From Pseudoduganella rivuli (GTDB lineage Bacteria > Pseudomonadota > Gammaproteobacteria > Burkholderiales > Burkholderiaceae_D), in contig NZ_WKJJ01000001.1 in NCBI RefSeq assembly GCF_009674485.1, positions 296,265-360,264 on the forward strand: 64,000 nucleotides of DNA, written 5' to 3'. The notes beneath the pieces were generated by a model. The model did not search any database, was not told the origin of the DNA, and saw only the letters and a list, made by a program, of their open reading frames with translations. How positions within the stretch are numbered: the stretch's first letter is position 1; the number at the start of each line of letters is the position of its first letter. The position numbers and the translations under genes were made by a program. Positions 1 through 8,339 of the stretch are shown in pieces.

Positions 1-77
1 CGGACCTGCCCTTGCCGGATCCCGTAGTTTGCATCGTCAACAGGATTTCAAATCCGCACACCACAATGGAGACACCG

Positions 78-1829
78 ATGGCAAATACCTTACCTTCAGC
101 AGCATCTTCCACCTTGCGTCCCGCAGTACTGGCAGCCGCCCTCGCCTGCGCCCTGCAAGCGCAGGCAACACCGGTCGCCTTGCCGGCATATAACGTCGAC
201 ATCAACCAGTCGTCCGTCTCCGGCCTGTCGTCCGGCGGTTTCATGGCCGTGCAATTGCACGTGGCGTTTTCGTCCACGTTCAAGGCGGGCGCCGGCATCG
301 TCGCGGGCGGCCCGTTTTATTGCGCGCAAGGTTCCGTGACCAACGCCACGGGCCCCTGCATGGCGGCCACCGCCACCAGCAAGCCGCCCACGTCGTCACT
401 GATCAGCACCACCAACAGCTGGGCCAGCCAAGGTTTGATCGATCCCACCAGCAACCTCACCAATTCCAAGGTCTACCTGTATTCCGGCACTATCGACAGC
501 ACCGTCAAGCAACTGGTGATGAACGAGGCGGAAACGTACTACAAGAATTACGTTAACAGCGCCAACGTTTTCTACAAGAAAGACATGGCGTCCGAACACG
601 CGATGGTGACGGATTACTTCGGCAGCAGTTGCAGCGTGAAAGGCAGCCCGTACATCAACAATTGCAACTTCGACCTGGCCGGTGAAATCCTCAAGTGGAT
701 CTACGGCCCGCTGAACGCGAAGAACACGGGTACCCTGGGCGGCACCTTCATCGAATACAACCAGACCGAATTCATCGCCAGCCCCACGACCCACGGCATG
801 GCGGCCACCGGCTGGGCCTATGTGCCGGCAAGCTGCGCCGCCAACGGCCAGTGCAAGGTGCACGTGGTGGTGCACGGCTGCCAGCAGGATCCGACCAAGA
901 TCCAGGATAAGTACTACCGCAACACGGGCTACAACAAGTGGGCCGACACCAACAACATCATCGTGCTGTATCCGCAGACGGCGCCCAGCAGCACGGGCAA
1001 TCCGAACGGCTGCTGGGACTGGTGGGGCTATGACGATGCGAACTACGCCAAGAAAAGCGGTCGGCAAATGGCCGCCATCAAGGCCATGGTGGACCGCGTC
1101 GCTTCCGGCTACAGCGCATTGCCAGCGCCGACCGGCGTGGCCGTCAGCGGCGTGACCGATACGTCCGTGTCGCTGCAATGGAGCAGCGTGTCCGGCGCGG
1201 CCGGCTACAACGTCTACCGTGGCGGAACCAAAGTCAATGGCAGCACGGTGACCGGCACCACGTACACGGATTCCGGCCTGTCGTCCGGCAGCAGCTATAC
1301 GTACACGATCCGCGGCGTGACGTCGCAGGGCGCCACCGGCGTCGAATCCGCCCCCGTCAACGCCACCACCACCGGCAACCCGCCGCCGCTGGCCGTGCCT
1401 GCCGGGCTGGCGGTGACGGGCCAGACCGCGACCACGGTTTCGCTGAGCTGGAACGCGGCCAGCGGCGCCACCGGTTACCACGTGTACCGCAACGGCGTCA
1501 AAGTCAACGCCACGCCAACCGGCGGCACCACGTTCACGGACAGCGGCCTGACGGCGTCGACCAGCTACAGCTATGCGGTGACGTCGTTCGCGGCGGGACG
1601 GGAAAGCGCGTTGTCGTCACCGGTGTCGGCCACCACGTCGTCCGGCTTCGTGTGCACCACGACGACTTCCAGCAACTATGCGCACGTGCAGGCGGGACGC
1701 GCCGTCAACAGCGGCGGCTATGCGCTGGCGTTGGGGTCGAACCAGAACATGGGGTTGAACAACACGTTCTATACGACGACTTTGGCGCAGACGTCGGCGG
1801 GGTATTACATTATCGGGAATTGCCCTTGA
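78..1829 (+). CDS. extracellular poly(3-hydroxybutyrate) depolymerase
   Basis: Predicted secreted esterase of 583 aa that hydrolyses short-chain polyhydroxyalkanoate granules outside the cell. The start at 78 is chosen because GGAGA lies 5 bases upstream; ATG at 66 is the alternative. Residues 1 to about 30 form a signal peptide. The lipase box GLSSG, with likely nucleophile Ser51, lies near the N-terminus, which is the type 2 arrangement of the catalytic domain in PHA depolymerases. A VVHGCQQ motif lies further on. Two fibronectin type III modules follow (about 349-432 and 438-522), then a Cys-bounded C-terminal domain of about 60 residues that in this family helps bind polymer. The permease, dehydrogenase and regulators downstream suit uptake and oxidation of the released 3-hydroxybutyrate. 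Family assignment is strong; polymer specificity is inferred. Confidence 0.93.
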   Translation: MANTLPSAASSTLRPAVLAAALACALQAQATPVALPAYNVDINQSSVSGLSSGGFMAVQLHVAFSSTFKAGAGIVAGGPFYCAQGSVTNATGPCMAATATSKPPTSSLISTTNSWASQGLIDPTSNLTNSKVYLYSGTIDSTVKQLVMNEAETYYKNYVNSANVFYKKDMASEHAMVTDYFGSSCSVKGSPYINNCNFDLAGEILKWIYGPLNAKNTGTLGGTFIEYNQTEFIASPTTHGMAATGWAYVPASCAANGQCKVHVVVHGCQQDPTKIQDKYYRNTGYNKWADTNNIIVLYPQTAPSSTGNPNGCWDWWGYDDANYAKKSGRQMAAIKAMVDRVASGYSALPAPTGVAVSGVTDTSVSLQWSSVSGAAGYNVYRGGTKVNGSTVTGTTYTDSGLSSGSSYTYTIRGVTSQGATGVESAPVNATTTGNPPPLAVPAGLAVTGQTATTVSLSWNAASGATGYHVYRNGVKVNATPTGGTTFTDSGLTASTSYSYAVTSFAAGRESALSSPVSATTSSGFVCTTTTSSNYAHVQAGRAVNSGGYALALGSNQNMGLNNTFYTTTLAQTSAGYYIIGNCP

Positions 1830-1869
1830 TGCATTACCGCAGCGGTTGACGTTATCTCTGCGCGGGCTT

Positions 1870-1890
1870 GGCGGCTTCCATCAAGCCGCC
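1870..1890. terminator. hairpin between convergent genes
   Basis: GGCGGCTT and AAGCCGCC pair across a 5-base loop where the depolymerase gene and the sigma-54 regulator gene converge; the hairpin overlaps the last codons of the regulator. There is no clear T-tract, so a terminator role is only plausible. Confidence 0.35.
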
Positions 1891-3299
1891 AGCTTCAACT
1901 GCGACAACTTTTCATACAACGTCGCCCGTGAAATCCCCAGCATCTGCGCCGCCACGCTCTTGCGCCCGCCCGCCGCCTGCAACGCCCCGAGAATCGCCTG
2001 CCTCTCCGCATCGGCCACCACGTGCGCCAGCGGCATGACGGGTTGCTGGCGCGAAGATACGGCGATCGTGTCCTGCGGCAGAATGCGGGCGAAATCGTCC
2101 GCGTCGAGTTGCTTCGATTCGCTGTACAGCACCGCCTTTTCCAGCACATTGCGCAACTCGCGCACATTGCCCGGCCAGTCGTAGCGGGACAGATACGCCA
2201 GCGCGGACGGCGTCATGTCGCGCCGCGCCATGCCAGTGCGTTCGTATATTTGTTCCAGCCCGCTTTCGCACAATGCTTCCAGGTCGCCCAGGCGCTCACG
2301 CAGCGGCGGCAAGGTGATCGACAGGACATTGAGCCGGTAATACAGGTCGGAGCGGAAACGCCCCTGCGCCACCGACTGTTGCAATGCCACGCTGGTGGCG
2401 GCAATGATGCGCACATCGACTTTCACCACCTTGTTGGAGCCCAGCGGCTCGATTTCCTGTTCCTGCAGCACGCGCAGCAGCTTGGACTGCACTTGCAGCG
2501 GCATGTCGCCCACTTCGTCGAGGAACAGGGTGCCGCCATGGGCCAGCTTGAATTTGCCGTCGCGGCCCTTCTTGTCGGCGCCCGTATAGGCCCCCGGCGC
2601 GGTGCCAAAGAATTCCGCTTCCAACAAGCTTTCCGGGATGGCGGCCGCGTTGACGGCAATGAATGGTTTGCTGGAACGGGGCGATTGAGCGTGGATCGCT
2701 TGCGCCAGCAATTCCTTGCCGGTCCCCGTTTCCCCCAGCAACAGCACGGTGGTGTCGAGTTCCGCCGCGCGGCGCGCCTGGCGCTTGACTTCCATGCTGG
2801 CCGGGCTGTTGCCCACATAGCTGGCCATCGTATACCGTGGCCGCCGGTTTTCCGCCAGTTGGCGGCGCGTATCGGCCAGTTCCTGCTGCAGGCGCGAAAA
2901 CTTGTCCAGCAGCGGCTTCAAATGATGCATTTTCTCGTACAGGCAGAAACCCACGGCCCCCACCACCTTGCCCTGGCGGTCCGTCAGCGGCAGGCGCGTG
3001 ACGACAAAGGTTTCGCTGCCGAACGCCATCAAGTCCAGCAAGATCGGTTCGCCGGTGGTGACGACCTGGCGCAGCAGGCTGTGGGGAATGATTTCCTCGA
3101 TATCGCGGCCCAGCAGCGCTTGCGGGTCGGGCGGCAACCCCATGATTTGCAGGTAGCGGTCATTGATCCAGACAATGCGCGCCTGGGCGTCGACGGCAAT
3201 GGTCCCCTCGCAAATGTCTTCCAGCCGCTGCAGCAGTGCGGGCGTCGCCAGGTTTTTCAGGCCTTCCGGATTCTCTGTAAACAGCTGGGTCAGATTCAT
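1881..3299 (-). CDS. PAS-domain sigma-54-dependent activator
   Basis: Bacterial enhancer-binding protein of 472 aa. An N-terminal PAS-like sensor (about residues 20-120) is followed by a short coiled linker, an AAA+ domain and a Fis-type helix-turn-helix at the C-terminus. Walker A is GETGTGKE, the sigma-54 contact loop is GAYTGA (a Tyr variant of GAFTGA) and Walker B is LFLDEVGDM. The start at 3299 has AAGGA 10 bases upstream; an in-frame ATG at 3329 is possible. It is divergent from the permease-dehydrogenase operon, whose promoter is of sigma-54 type, so it is the obvious candidate activator. It is about 60% identical by eye to the regulator at 6344-7765. The ligand is unknown; 3-hydroxybutyrate or acetoacetate is an inference. 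Confidence 0.9.
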   Translation of the reverse strand: MNLTQLFTENPEGLKNLATPALLQRLEDICEGTIAVDAQARIVWINDRYLQIMGLPPDPQALLGRDIEEIIPHSLLRQVVTTGEPILLDLMAFGSETFVVTRLPLTDRQGKVVGAVGFCLYEKMHHLKPLLDKFSRLQQELADTRRQLAENRRPRYTMASYVGNSPASMEVKRQARRAAELDTTVLLLGETGTGKELLAQAIHAQSPRSSKPFIAVNAAAIPESLLEAEFFGTAPGAYTGADKKGRDGKFKLAHGGTLFLDEVGDMPLQVQSKLLRVLQEQEIEPLGSNKVVKVDVRIIAATSVALQQSVAQGRFRSDLYYRLNVLSITLPPLRERLGDLEALCESGLEQIYERTGMARRDMTPSALAYLSRYDWPGNVRELRNVLEKAVLYSESKQLDADDFARILPQDTIAVSSRQQPVMPLAHVVADAERQAILGALQAAGGRKSVAAQMLGISRATLYEKLSQLKLAA

Positions 3300-3367
3300 G
3301 GAACGGGTATCCTTGTAATTGGACAACATTTTGGTTTGTGGCCGAAGTGTCCAGTCTTTCAGTCGTT

Positions 3368-3383
3368 GTCCAGATTTCTGGAC
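3368..3383. promoter_or_regulatory. palindromic candidate activator-binding site
   Basis: GTCCAGATTTCTGGAC has two perfect 7-base arms around TT. Related half sites (GTGTCCAG near 3347, TCCGGACAC near 3444) lie in the same intergenic region. It sits about 170-180 bases upstream of the predicted sigma-54 start site, a usual distance for an enhancer-binding protein. Binding by the divergent regulator is inferred. Confidence 0.5.
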
Positions 3384-3414
3384 TTCTGAAAATTCATTAG
3401 TTTCATATACTTAC

Positions 3415-3428
3415 ATGATTTAGATCAA
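3415..3428. promoter_or_regulatory. possible FNR-type box
   Basis: ATGATTTAGATCAA matches TTGAT-N4-ATCAA at 9 of 10 defined positions. It lies between the divergent regulator and permease genes. It may be chance; better-placed boxes occur at 47234, 47332 and 49157. Confidence 0.3.
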
Positions 3429-3525
3429 AGATGTGTACGGAAATCCGGACACTTTCCTATCCAGATATTTCTACCGTAAATATCTGAAATAACTAAGTCA
3501 TTGATATATAAGGATTTACGTAATC

Positions 3526-3541
3526 TGGCACGGTTAGTGCA
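3526..3541 (+). promoter_or_regulatory. sigma-54 (-24/-12) promoter
   Basis: TGGCACGGTTAGTGCA has the GG and GC dinucleotides exactly 10 bases apart (GG at 3527-3528, GC at 3539-3540), a near-consensus RpoN promoter. Transcription should begin near 3552, about 28 bases before the permease start codon. It fits the two sigma-54 activators that flank this operon. Confidence 0.85.
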
Positions 3542-3579
3542 ATAAGTTGGGTTCCATTCTTATAAGGGGACCCTGCACC

Positions 3580-4968
3580 ATGAGCCTGATTATTGTTTTG
3601 CTATCTCTTGCACTGCTGATGTACGTAGCCTACCGCGGCTTCAGCGTCATCCTGTTTGCGCCGGTCGCCGCCCTGCTGGCGGTGTTGCTGACCGATCCAT
3701 CGCTGGTACCCCCGATGTTTTCCAGCGTCTTCATGGACAAAATGGTCGGCTTCGTGAAACTGTACTTCCCCGTGTTCCTGCTGGGCGCCGTGTTCGGCAA
3801 GGTGATCGAGCTGTCCGGCTTTTCGAAGTCCATCGTGGCGCTGGTGATCCGCCTGGTGGGCCGCGAACGGGCCATGCTGGCGATCGTCATGGTGTGCGCG
3901 GTGCTGACGTATGGCGGCGTGTCGCTGTTCGTCGTGGTGTTCGCCGTCTACCCGTTTGCCGCTGAAATGTTCCGCCAGGGCGATATCCCGAAACGCCTGA
4001 TCCCCGGCACCATCGCACTGGGCGCCTTCACGTTCACGATGGACGCCCTGCCCGGCAGCCCGCAAATCCAGAACATCATCCCGACCTCGTTCTTCCAGAC
4101 CGATACCTGGGCCGCGCCATGGCTGGGTGTGACGGGTTCCGTCTTCATCCTGATCTGCGGCCTGGCTTACCTGGAATGGCGCCGCCGCCAGGCGCTGGTG
4201 CGCGGCGAAGGCTATGGCGCGGGCCACAGCAACGAACCGGAAGAATTCACGCATGAAAAGCTGCCGCATCCGGCGCTGGCGCTGTTGCCGCTGCTGCTGG
4301 TGGGCGTGCTGAACAAGGTCTTCACGCTGCTGATTCCGATCTACTACGGCAAGACCCACAGCATGACGCTGGCCGGCGCGGCCAAGCCCGTCGCCACCGA
4401 AGTGACCAAAGTCGCCGCCATCTGGGCCGTGGAAGCCGCACTGCTGCTGGGCATTCTCAGCGTACTGGCGCTGGCGTGGAAACCGATCCGCGCACGCTTC
4501 TCGGAAGGCACCAAGACCGCGATCTCCGGTTCGCTGCTGGCATCGATGAATACCGCGTCCGAATATGGCTTTGGCGCCGTGATTGCCGGCTTGCCGGGCT
4601 TCCTGGTCGTGGCAGACGCGCTGAAATCCGTGCCGAACCCGCTGGTCAACGAAGCGATTGCCGTCACCACCCTGGCCGGCATCACCGGTTCCGCCTCGGG
4701 CGGCATGAGCATCGCGCTGGCCGCCATGTCGGAAACGTTCATCCAGGCCGCCAACGCCGCCAACATCCCGCTCGACGTGCTGCACCGCGTGGCCTCGATG
4801 GCCAGCGGCGGCATGGACACGCTGCCGCACAACGGCGCCGTCATCACGCTGCTGGCCGTCTGCGGCCTGACGCACCGCGTGTCGTATGGCGACATCTTTG
4901 CCGTCACGTGCATCAAGACCATGTCGGTGTTCGTCGTGATCGGCACGTATTACATGTTTGCCCACTAA
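3580..4968 (+). CDS. GntP-family permease, probably for 3-hydroxybutyrate
   Basis: Polytopic inner-membrane carrier of 462 aa with about a dozen hydrophobic segments, resembling the GntP (gluconate:H+ symporter) family and the subgroup annotated as D-beta-hydroxybutyrate permeases. The start at 3580 has AAGGGG upstream; an in-frame ATG at 3547 overlaps the promoter and is less likely. It is the first gene after the sigma-54 promoter and is followed 22 bases later by 3-hydroxybutyrate dehydrogenase. That context is the main reason to propose 3-hydroxybutyrate rather than a sugar acid as substrate. Confidence 0.85.
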   Translation: MSLIIVLLSLALLMYVAYRGFSVILFAPVAALLAVLLTDPSLVPPMFSSVFMDKMVGFVKLYFPVFLLGAVFGKVIELSGFSKSIVALVIRLVGRERAMLAIVMVCAVLTYGGVSLFVVVFAVYPFAAEMFRQGDIPKRLIPGTIALGAFTFTMDALPGSPQIQNIIPTSFFQTDTWAAPWLGVTGSVFILICGLAYLEWRRRQALVRGEGYGAGHSNEPEEFTHEKLPHPALALLPLLLVGVLNKVFTLLIPIYYGKTHSMTLAGAAKPVATEVTKVAAIWAVEAALLLGILSVLALAWKPIRARFSEGTKTAISGSLLASMNTASEYGFGAVIAGLPGFLVVADALKSVPNPLVNEAIAVTTLAGITGSASGGMSIALAAMSETFIQAANAANIPLDVLHRVASMASGGMDTLPHNGAVITLLAVCGLTHRVSYGDIFAVTCIKTMSVFVVIGTYYMFAH

Positions 4969-4990
4969 GACAGGAAAACAGGAGACTCGC

Positions 4991-5773
4991 ATGCTGAACA
5001 ACAAATCCGCCATCGTCACCGGCTCCACCAGCGGCATCGGCCTGGGCATCGCCCGCGCGCTGGCTGAGCAAGGCGCCAATGTCATGCTGAACGGCTTTGG
5101 CGACAGGGCCGCCATCGACGACCTGGCGGCCACCCTGGCCGCCGCCCACGGCGTCAAAGTCCTGTACAGCGACGCCGACATGAGCCGTCCCGGCGAAATC
5201 GAAGCCATGGTGCGCGAAGCCGAAGCGGCGTTCGGCGCGGTCGACATCCTCGTCAATAACGCCGGCATCCAGCACACGGCGCGCGTTGAAGACTTCCCGC
5301 CGGAAAAGTGGGAACAGATCATGGCGATCAACCTGTCGTCGAATTTCTACACGATCCGCGCCGCGCTGCCCGGCATGCAGCGGCGCGACTGGGGCCGCAT
5401 CGTCAATATCGCGTCCGTACACGGCCAGGTGGCGTCGAGCAACAAGGCCGCCTATGTGGCGGCCAAGCATGGCGTGATCGGCCTGACGAAAACCGTGGCG
5501 CTGGAAAATGCCCGCAGCAATATCACGTGCAATGCGATTTGCCCCGGCTGGGTCCTGACGCCGCTGGTGCAAAAGCAGATCGACGATCTGGCCGCGCGCG
5601 AAGGCATCTCGGCCGACGCTGCTCAGGCGCGCCTGCTGGGTGAAAAGCAGCCGTCGCAGGCCTTCGCCACGCCGGAACAGATCGCCGCCGCCGTGCTGTT
5701 CCTGTGCTCGGACGGCGCGCAGCAAATGCGCGGCGCGGCGCTGACCATCGACGGCGGCTGGACCGCGCAATAA
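4991..5773 (+). CDS. bdhA: D-3-hydroxybutyrate dehydrogenase
   Basis: Short-chain dehydrogenase of 260 aa, the usual BDH length, that oxidises D-3-hydroxybutyrate to acetoacetate with NAD+. The nucleotide-binding motif TGSTSGIG is at about 10-17, NNAG at 89-92 and Asn114 is present. The catalytic residues Ser142, Tyr155 and Lys159 (YVAAK) are at the positions typical of this enzyme. The start at 4991 follows AGGAGA. It lies in an operon behind the permease and ahead of two regulator genes. Together with the secreted depolymerase it forms a route from external PHB to acetoacetate. Confidence 0.93.
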   Translation: MLNNKSAIVTGSTSGIGLGIARALAEQGANVMLNGFGDRAAIDDLAATLAAAHGVKVLYSDADMSRPGEIEAMVREAEAAFGAVDILVNNAGIQHTARVEDFPPEKWEQIMAINLSSNFYTIRAALPGMQRRDWGRIVNIASVHGQVASSNKAAYVAAKHGVIGLTKTVALENARSNITCNAICPGWVLTPLVQKQIDDLAAREGISADAAQARLLGEKQPSQAFATPEQIAAAVLFLCSDGAQQMRGAALTIDGGWTAQ

Positions 5774-5783
5774 GGACGATGCC

Positions 5784-6341
5784 ATGAGCGCTTTCACTCC
5801 CATCGATTACGAAGACATCTTCCAGCTGGCGACGGTCGGTATGTGTGTATCGCGCCAGCGCACGCTGTATTCCGCCAACGAAGCACTGGCCGGCATTTTC
5901 GGCTATTCCCGCGCCGACCTGGCGGGACAGTCGCTGGAAATGCTGTACCCCACCCTCGCCGAGTTCGAGCGCATCGGCGGCCGCATTGCCGATGCGCTGG
6001 CGTCCGGCGGAGCCTACACGGACGAGCGCATCATGCGGCGCGCCAGCGGCGAACTGTTCTGGTGCCGCGTGGCGGGCCGCGCGCTGATGGCTTCCAATCC
6101 CCACGCGGTCGGCGTGTGGACGTTCGAAGACTTGAGCGGCCGCCGCCCCGTCGCCGTCGGCATGACGCCGCGCGAACGCGAAGTGGCGGCGCTGCTGCTG
6201 GAAGGCCAGACCAGCAAGCGCATCGCGCGCCGCATCGATCTCAGTCCCCGCACGGTGGAAATGCACCGCGCAAACCTGATGCGCAAATTCGGCGTGTCGA
6301 CGTCGGGCGCACTGCTGCACAAACTGGCCAGCCTGAATTGA
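5784..6341 (+). CDS. PAS-LuxR transcriptional regulator
   Basis: Cytoplasmic regulator of 185 aa with an N-terminal PAS sensor (about 10-120) and a C-terminal LuxR-type helix-turn-helix (about 125-180; motif MTPREREVAALLLEG then SPRTVEMHRANLMRKF). There is no receiver domain, so the signal is probably a small molecule or redox state sensed by the PAS domain. It starts 10 bases after bdhA and ends 2 bases before the next regulator, so all are probably co-transcribed. Its target genes are unknown. Confidence 0.85.
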   Translation: MSAFTPIDYEDIFQLATVGMCVSRQRTLYSANEALAGIFGYSRADLAGQSLEMLYPTLAEFERIGGRIADALASGGAYTDERIMRRASGELFWCRVAGRALMASNPHAVGVWTFEDLSGRRPVAVGMTPREREVAALLLEGQTSKRIARRIDLSPRTVEMHRANLMRKFGVSTSGALLHKLASLN

Positions 6342-6343
6342 CC

Positions 6344-7765
6344 ATGCCTGTCCAGTCGACACAAGCCTTCCTGACCAATGCCGCGGCGATCCACAAGCAC
6401 GCGATGCGCACGCTGTTCCGCCAGCTCGACAGCCTGTACGAAGGGGCCATCGTGGTGGACCGCCAGGGCCGCATCGCGTGGATCGACGATAAATACCGCG
6501 CCATGCTGGGCTTGCGCGACGCGCAGCAGGCGCTGGGCAGGGAAATCGAGCAAGTCATCCCCAACAGCCTGCTGCGCGACGTGATGCGCACGGGCGAACC
6601 GATCCTGCTGGACATCATGGAATTCGGCCAGCAAACCTTTGTCGTCACCCGCCTGCCGCTGGAGAGCGACCAGGGCGACGTCATTGGCGCGGTGGGCTTC
6701 GTGCTGTACGAGCAGCTGCACCAGTTAAAGCCGCTGGTGGCCAAATTCACGGCGCTGCAGCAGGAACTGGCCGCCGCCCGGCGCGGGCTGGCGGAACGCC
6801 GCGGCGCGAAATATGCGCTGGACGATTTCGTGGGCCGCTCGGCGGCCTGCCTCGAAGTCAAACGCCACGCAGCGCGCGCCGCCCAGCTGGACGTGGGCGT
6901 GTTGCTGCTGGGCGAAACCGGCACCGGCAAGGAAATCCTCGCCAACGCCATCCATGCGCTGTCGAACCGCGCCGCCGCGCCGTTCATCGGCGTAAACATG
7001 GCCGCCGTCCCGGAAACCCTGCTGGAAGCGGAATTCTTCGGTGTGGCGCCGGGCGCCTATACCGGCGCGGACCGTCGCATCCGCGACGGCAAATTCAAGC
7101 AGGCGGATGGCGGCACGCTGTTCCTCGATGAAATCGGCGACTTGCCGCTGACCATGCAAAGCAAATTGTTGCGCGTGTTGCAGGAGCAGGAATTCGAAAT
7201 GCTGGGTTCCGGCAAGGTCATCAAGGTCGACGTGCGTGTGATCGCCGCCACCAGCGTCGACCTGGCGGCCCTGGTGGCGCAGGGCCGCTTCCGCTCGGAC
7301 TTGTATTACCGTCTCAACGTCCTGCAAATCAACCTGCCGCCGCTGCGCGACCGGCTGGAAGACCTGGACGTGCTGTGCGACGCGCTGCTGCAGCAGATTT
7401 ATGAACGGCACGGCACGCGCCGCCGCAGCATGACGCCGCCCGCGCTGGCCCTGCTGGGCGCGTACCGCTGGCCCGGCAACGTGCGCGAATTGCGCAATGT
7501 GCTGGAACGGGCCTGCATCCTCAGCGACAGCAGCCGCCTCAGCGCCGATGCATTCGACGCCGTGCTGCCACTGACCGTCCATGGCCACGGCGCCGCGCAG
7601 CCGGTGCGCAACTATGCGGCGGCGCTGGCGGAGTTCGACAACACCATCACGAGAAACGCGCTCGATGCGACCGGCGGCAACGTGGTCGCCGCAGCAAAGC
7701 TGCTGGGCCTGTCGCGCGCCACCATGTACAAGCGCATGGCGAACATGAAAAACGTAACCCCGTAG
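6344..7765 (+). CDS. second PAS-domain sigma-54-dependent activator
   Basis: Enhancer-binding protein of 473 aa with PAS-like sensor, AAA+ domain (GETGTGKE, GAYTGA, LFLDEIGDL) and C-terminal Fis helix-turn-helix (KLLGLSRATMYKRM). It is a paralog of the regulator at 1881-3299 along its whole length. The start at 6344 lies 2 bases after the previous stop with no clear ribosome binding site, which suggests translational coupling; a longer open frame upstream overlaps the PAS-LuxR gene and was rejected. The TAG stop is supplied by a palindromic repeat that begins at 7762. Confidence 0.88.
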   Translation: MPVQSTQAFLTNAAAIHKHAMRTLFRQLDSLYEGAIVVDRQGRIAWIDDKYRAMLGLRDAQQALGREIEQVIPNSLLRDVMRTGEPILLDIMEFGQQTFVVTRLPLESDQGDVIGAVGFVLYEQLHQLKPLVAKFTALQQELAAARRGLAERRGAKYALDDFVGRSAACLEVKRHAARAAQLDVGVLLLGETGTGKEILANAIHALSNRAAAPFIGVNMAAVPETLLEAEFFGVAPGAYTGADRRIRDGKFKQADGGTLFLDEIGDLPLTMQSKLLRVLQEQEFEMLGSGKVIKVDVRVIAATSVDLAALVAQGRFRSDLYYRLNVLQINLPPLRDRLEDLDVLCDALLQQIYERHGTRRRSMTPPALALLGAYRWPGNVRELRNVLERACILSDSSRLSADAFDAVLPLTVHGHGAAQPVRNYAAALAEFDNTITRNALDATGGNVVAAAKLLGLSRATMYKRMANMKNVTP

Positions 7766-7848
7766 GGCGGTTTCCGCCGGGGCGGAAGCCGCCATGCATG
7801 CGTCACGGGAACGCATGCGCGGCGGCCCGCCCCCCCGAACCGCCCCAC
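7762..7848. repeat. palindromic dispersed repeat, copy A
   Basis: Outer arms GTAGGGCGGTT (7762) and AACCGCCCCAC (ends 7848) pair at 10 of 11 positions. Inside are a perfect hairpin TTCCGCC-GG-GGCGGAA (7771-7786) and a larger one with GCCGCC...GGCGGC arms and ATGCGT cores (7788-7826). It resembles the element at 23013-23112, sharing GTAGGGCGG and the GCCGCCATGC core. It begins at the stop codon of the sigma-54 regulator and could also act as a terminator. Confidence 0.7.
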
Positions 7849-7876
7849 GTATTCCAATCCACCCAAGGAGCTTGAC

Positions 7877-8329
7877 ATGAAATCAAATTTTAAACGCGCC
7901 CTGTGCGCCATCTCCCTGCTGGCCATCAGCAGCACCGCCCTGGCCCAGCACACGGCCGCCGACGCTTCAGCCATGGTGCGCAAAGCCGTCGTGTACCTGA
8001 AAAAGAATGGCAAGGAAAAACTGCTGGCCGAAGCCAGCAACCCGAAAGGCGCGTTCGTCGACAACGACCTGTACCTGAGCATCTATACGCTCGATGGCAA
8101 GGTGGCGGCGCATGGCGCCAACCCGAAACTGATCGGCGTCGACGTCAGCCAGCTGCGCGACGCCAACGACCGCTACTTCATCAAGGACATCCTCGGCGCC
8201 GCCCGCTCGGCAGGCAGCGGCTGGGTCGATTACAAATGGGTCGATCCCGCCAGCAAGGCGCTGCGCGACAAATCCGTCTACCTGGAAAAGGCGGACGACC
8301 TTGTGATTGCCGCCGGCTTTTACAAATAA
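7877..8329 (+). CDS. periplasmic single-Cache-domain protein
   Basis: Small secreted protein of 150 aa. Residues 1-23 are a signal peptide ending in ALA, and the rest is one Cache-type ligand-binding fold (LYLSIYTLDGKVAAHG; GWVDYKWVDPASKA) without membrane, kinase or chemotaxis modules. A ribosome binding site (AAGGAG) precedes the ATG. It lies 10 bases upstream of pcaC. A similar protein is encoded at 56461-56925 beside an aromatic-acid transporter. Free-standing Cache proteins are thought to bind small organic acids; the ligand here is unknown. Confidence 0.8.
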   Translation: MKSNFKRALCAISLLAISSTALAQHTAADASAMVRKAVVYLKKNGKEKLLAEASNPKGAFVDNDLYLSIYTLDGKVAAHGANPKLIGVDVSQLRDANDRYFIKDILGAARSAGSGWVDYKWVDPASKALRDKSVYLEKADDLVIAAGFYK

Positions 8330-8339
8330 GGAGAATACG

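Noticed and set aside
5843..6343. An upstream extension of the second sigma-54 activator
   Set aside because: It would overlap the PAS-LuxR gene in another frame, has shadow composition, and the paralog at 1881-3299 starts at the position matching 6344.
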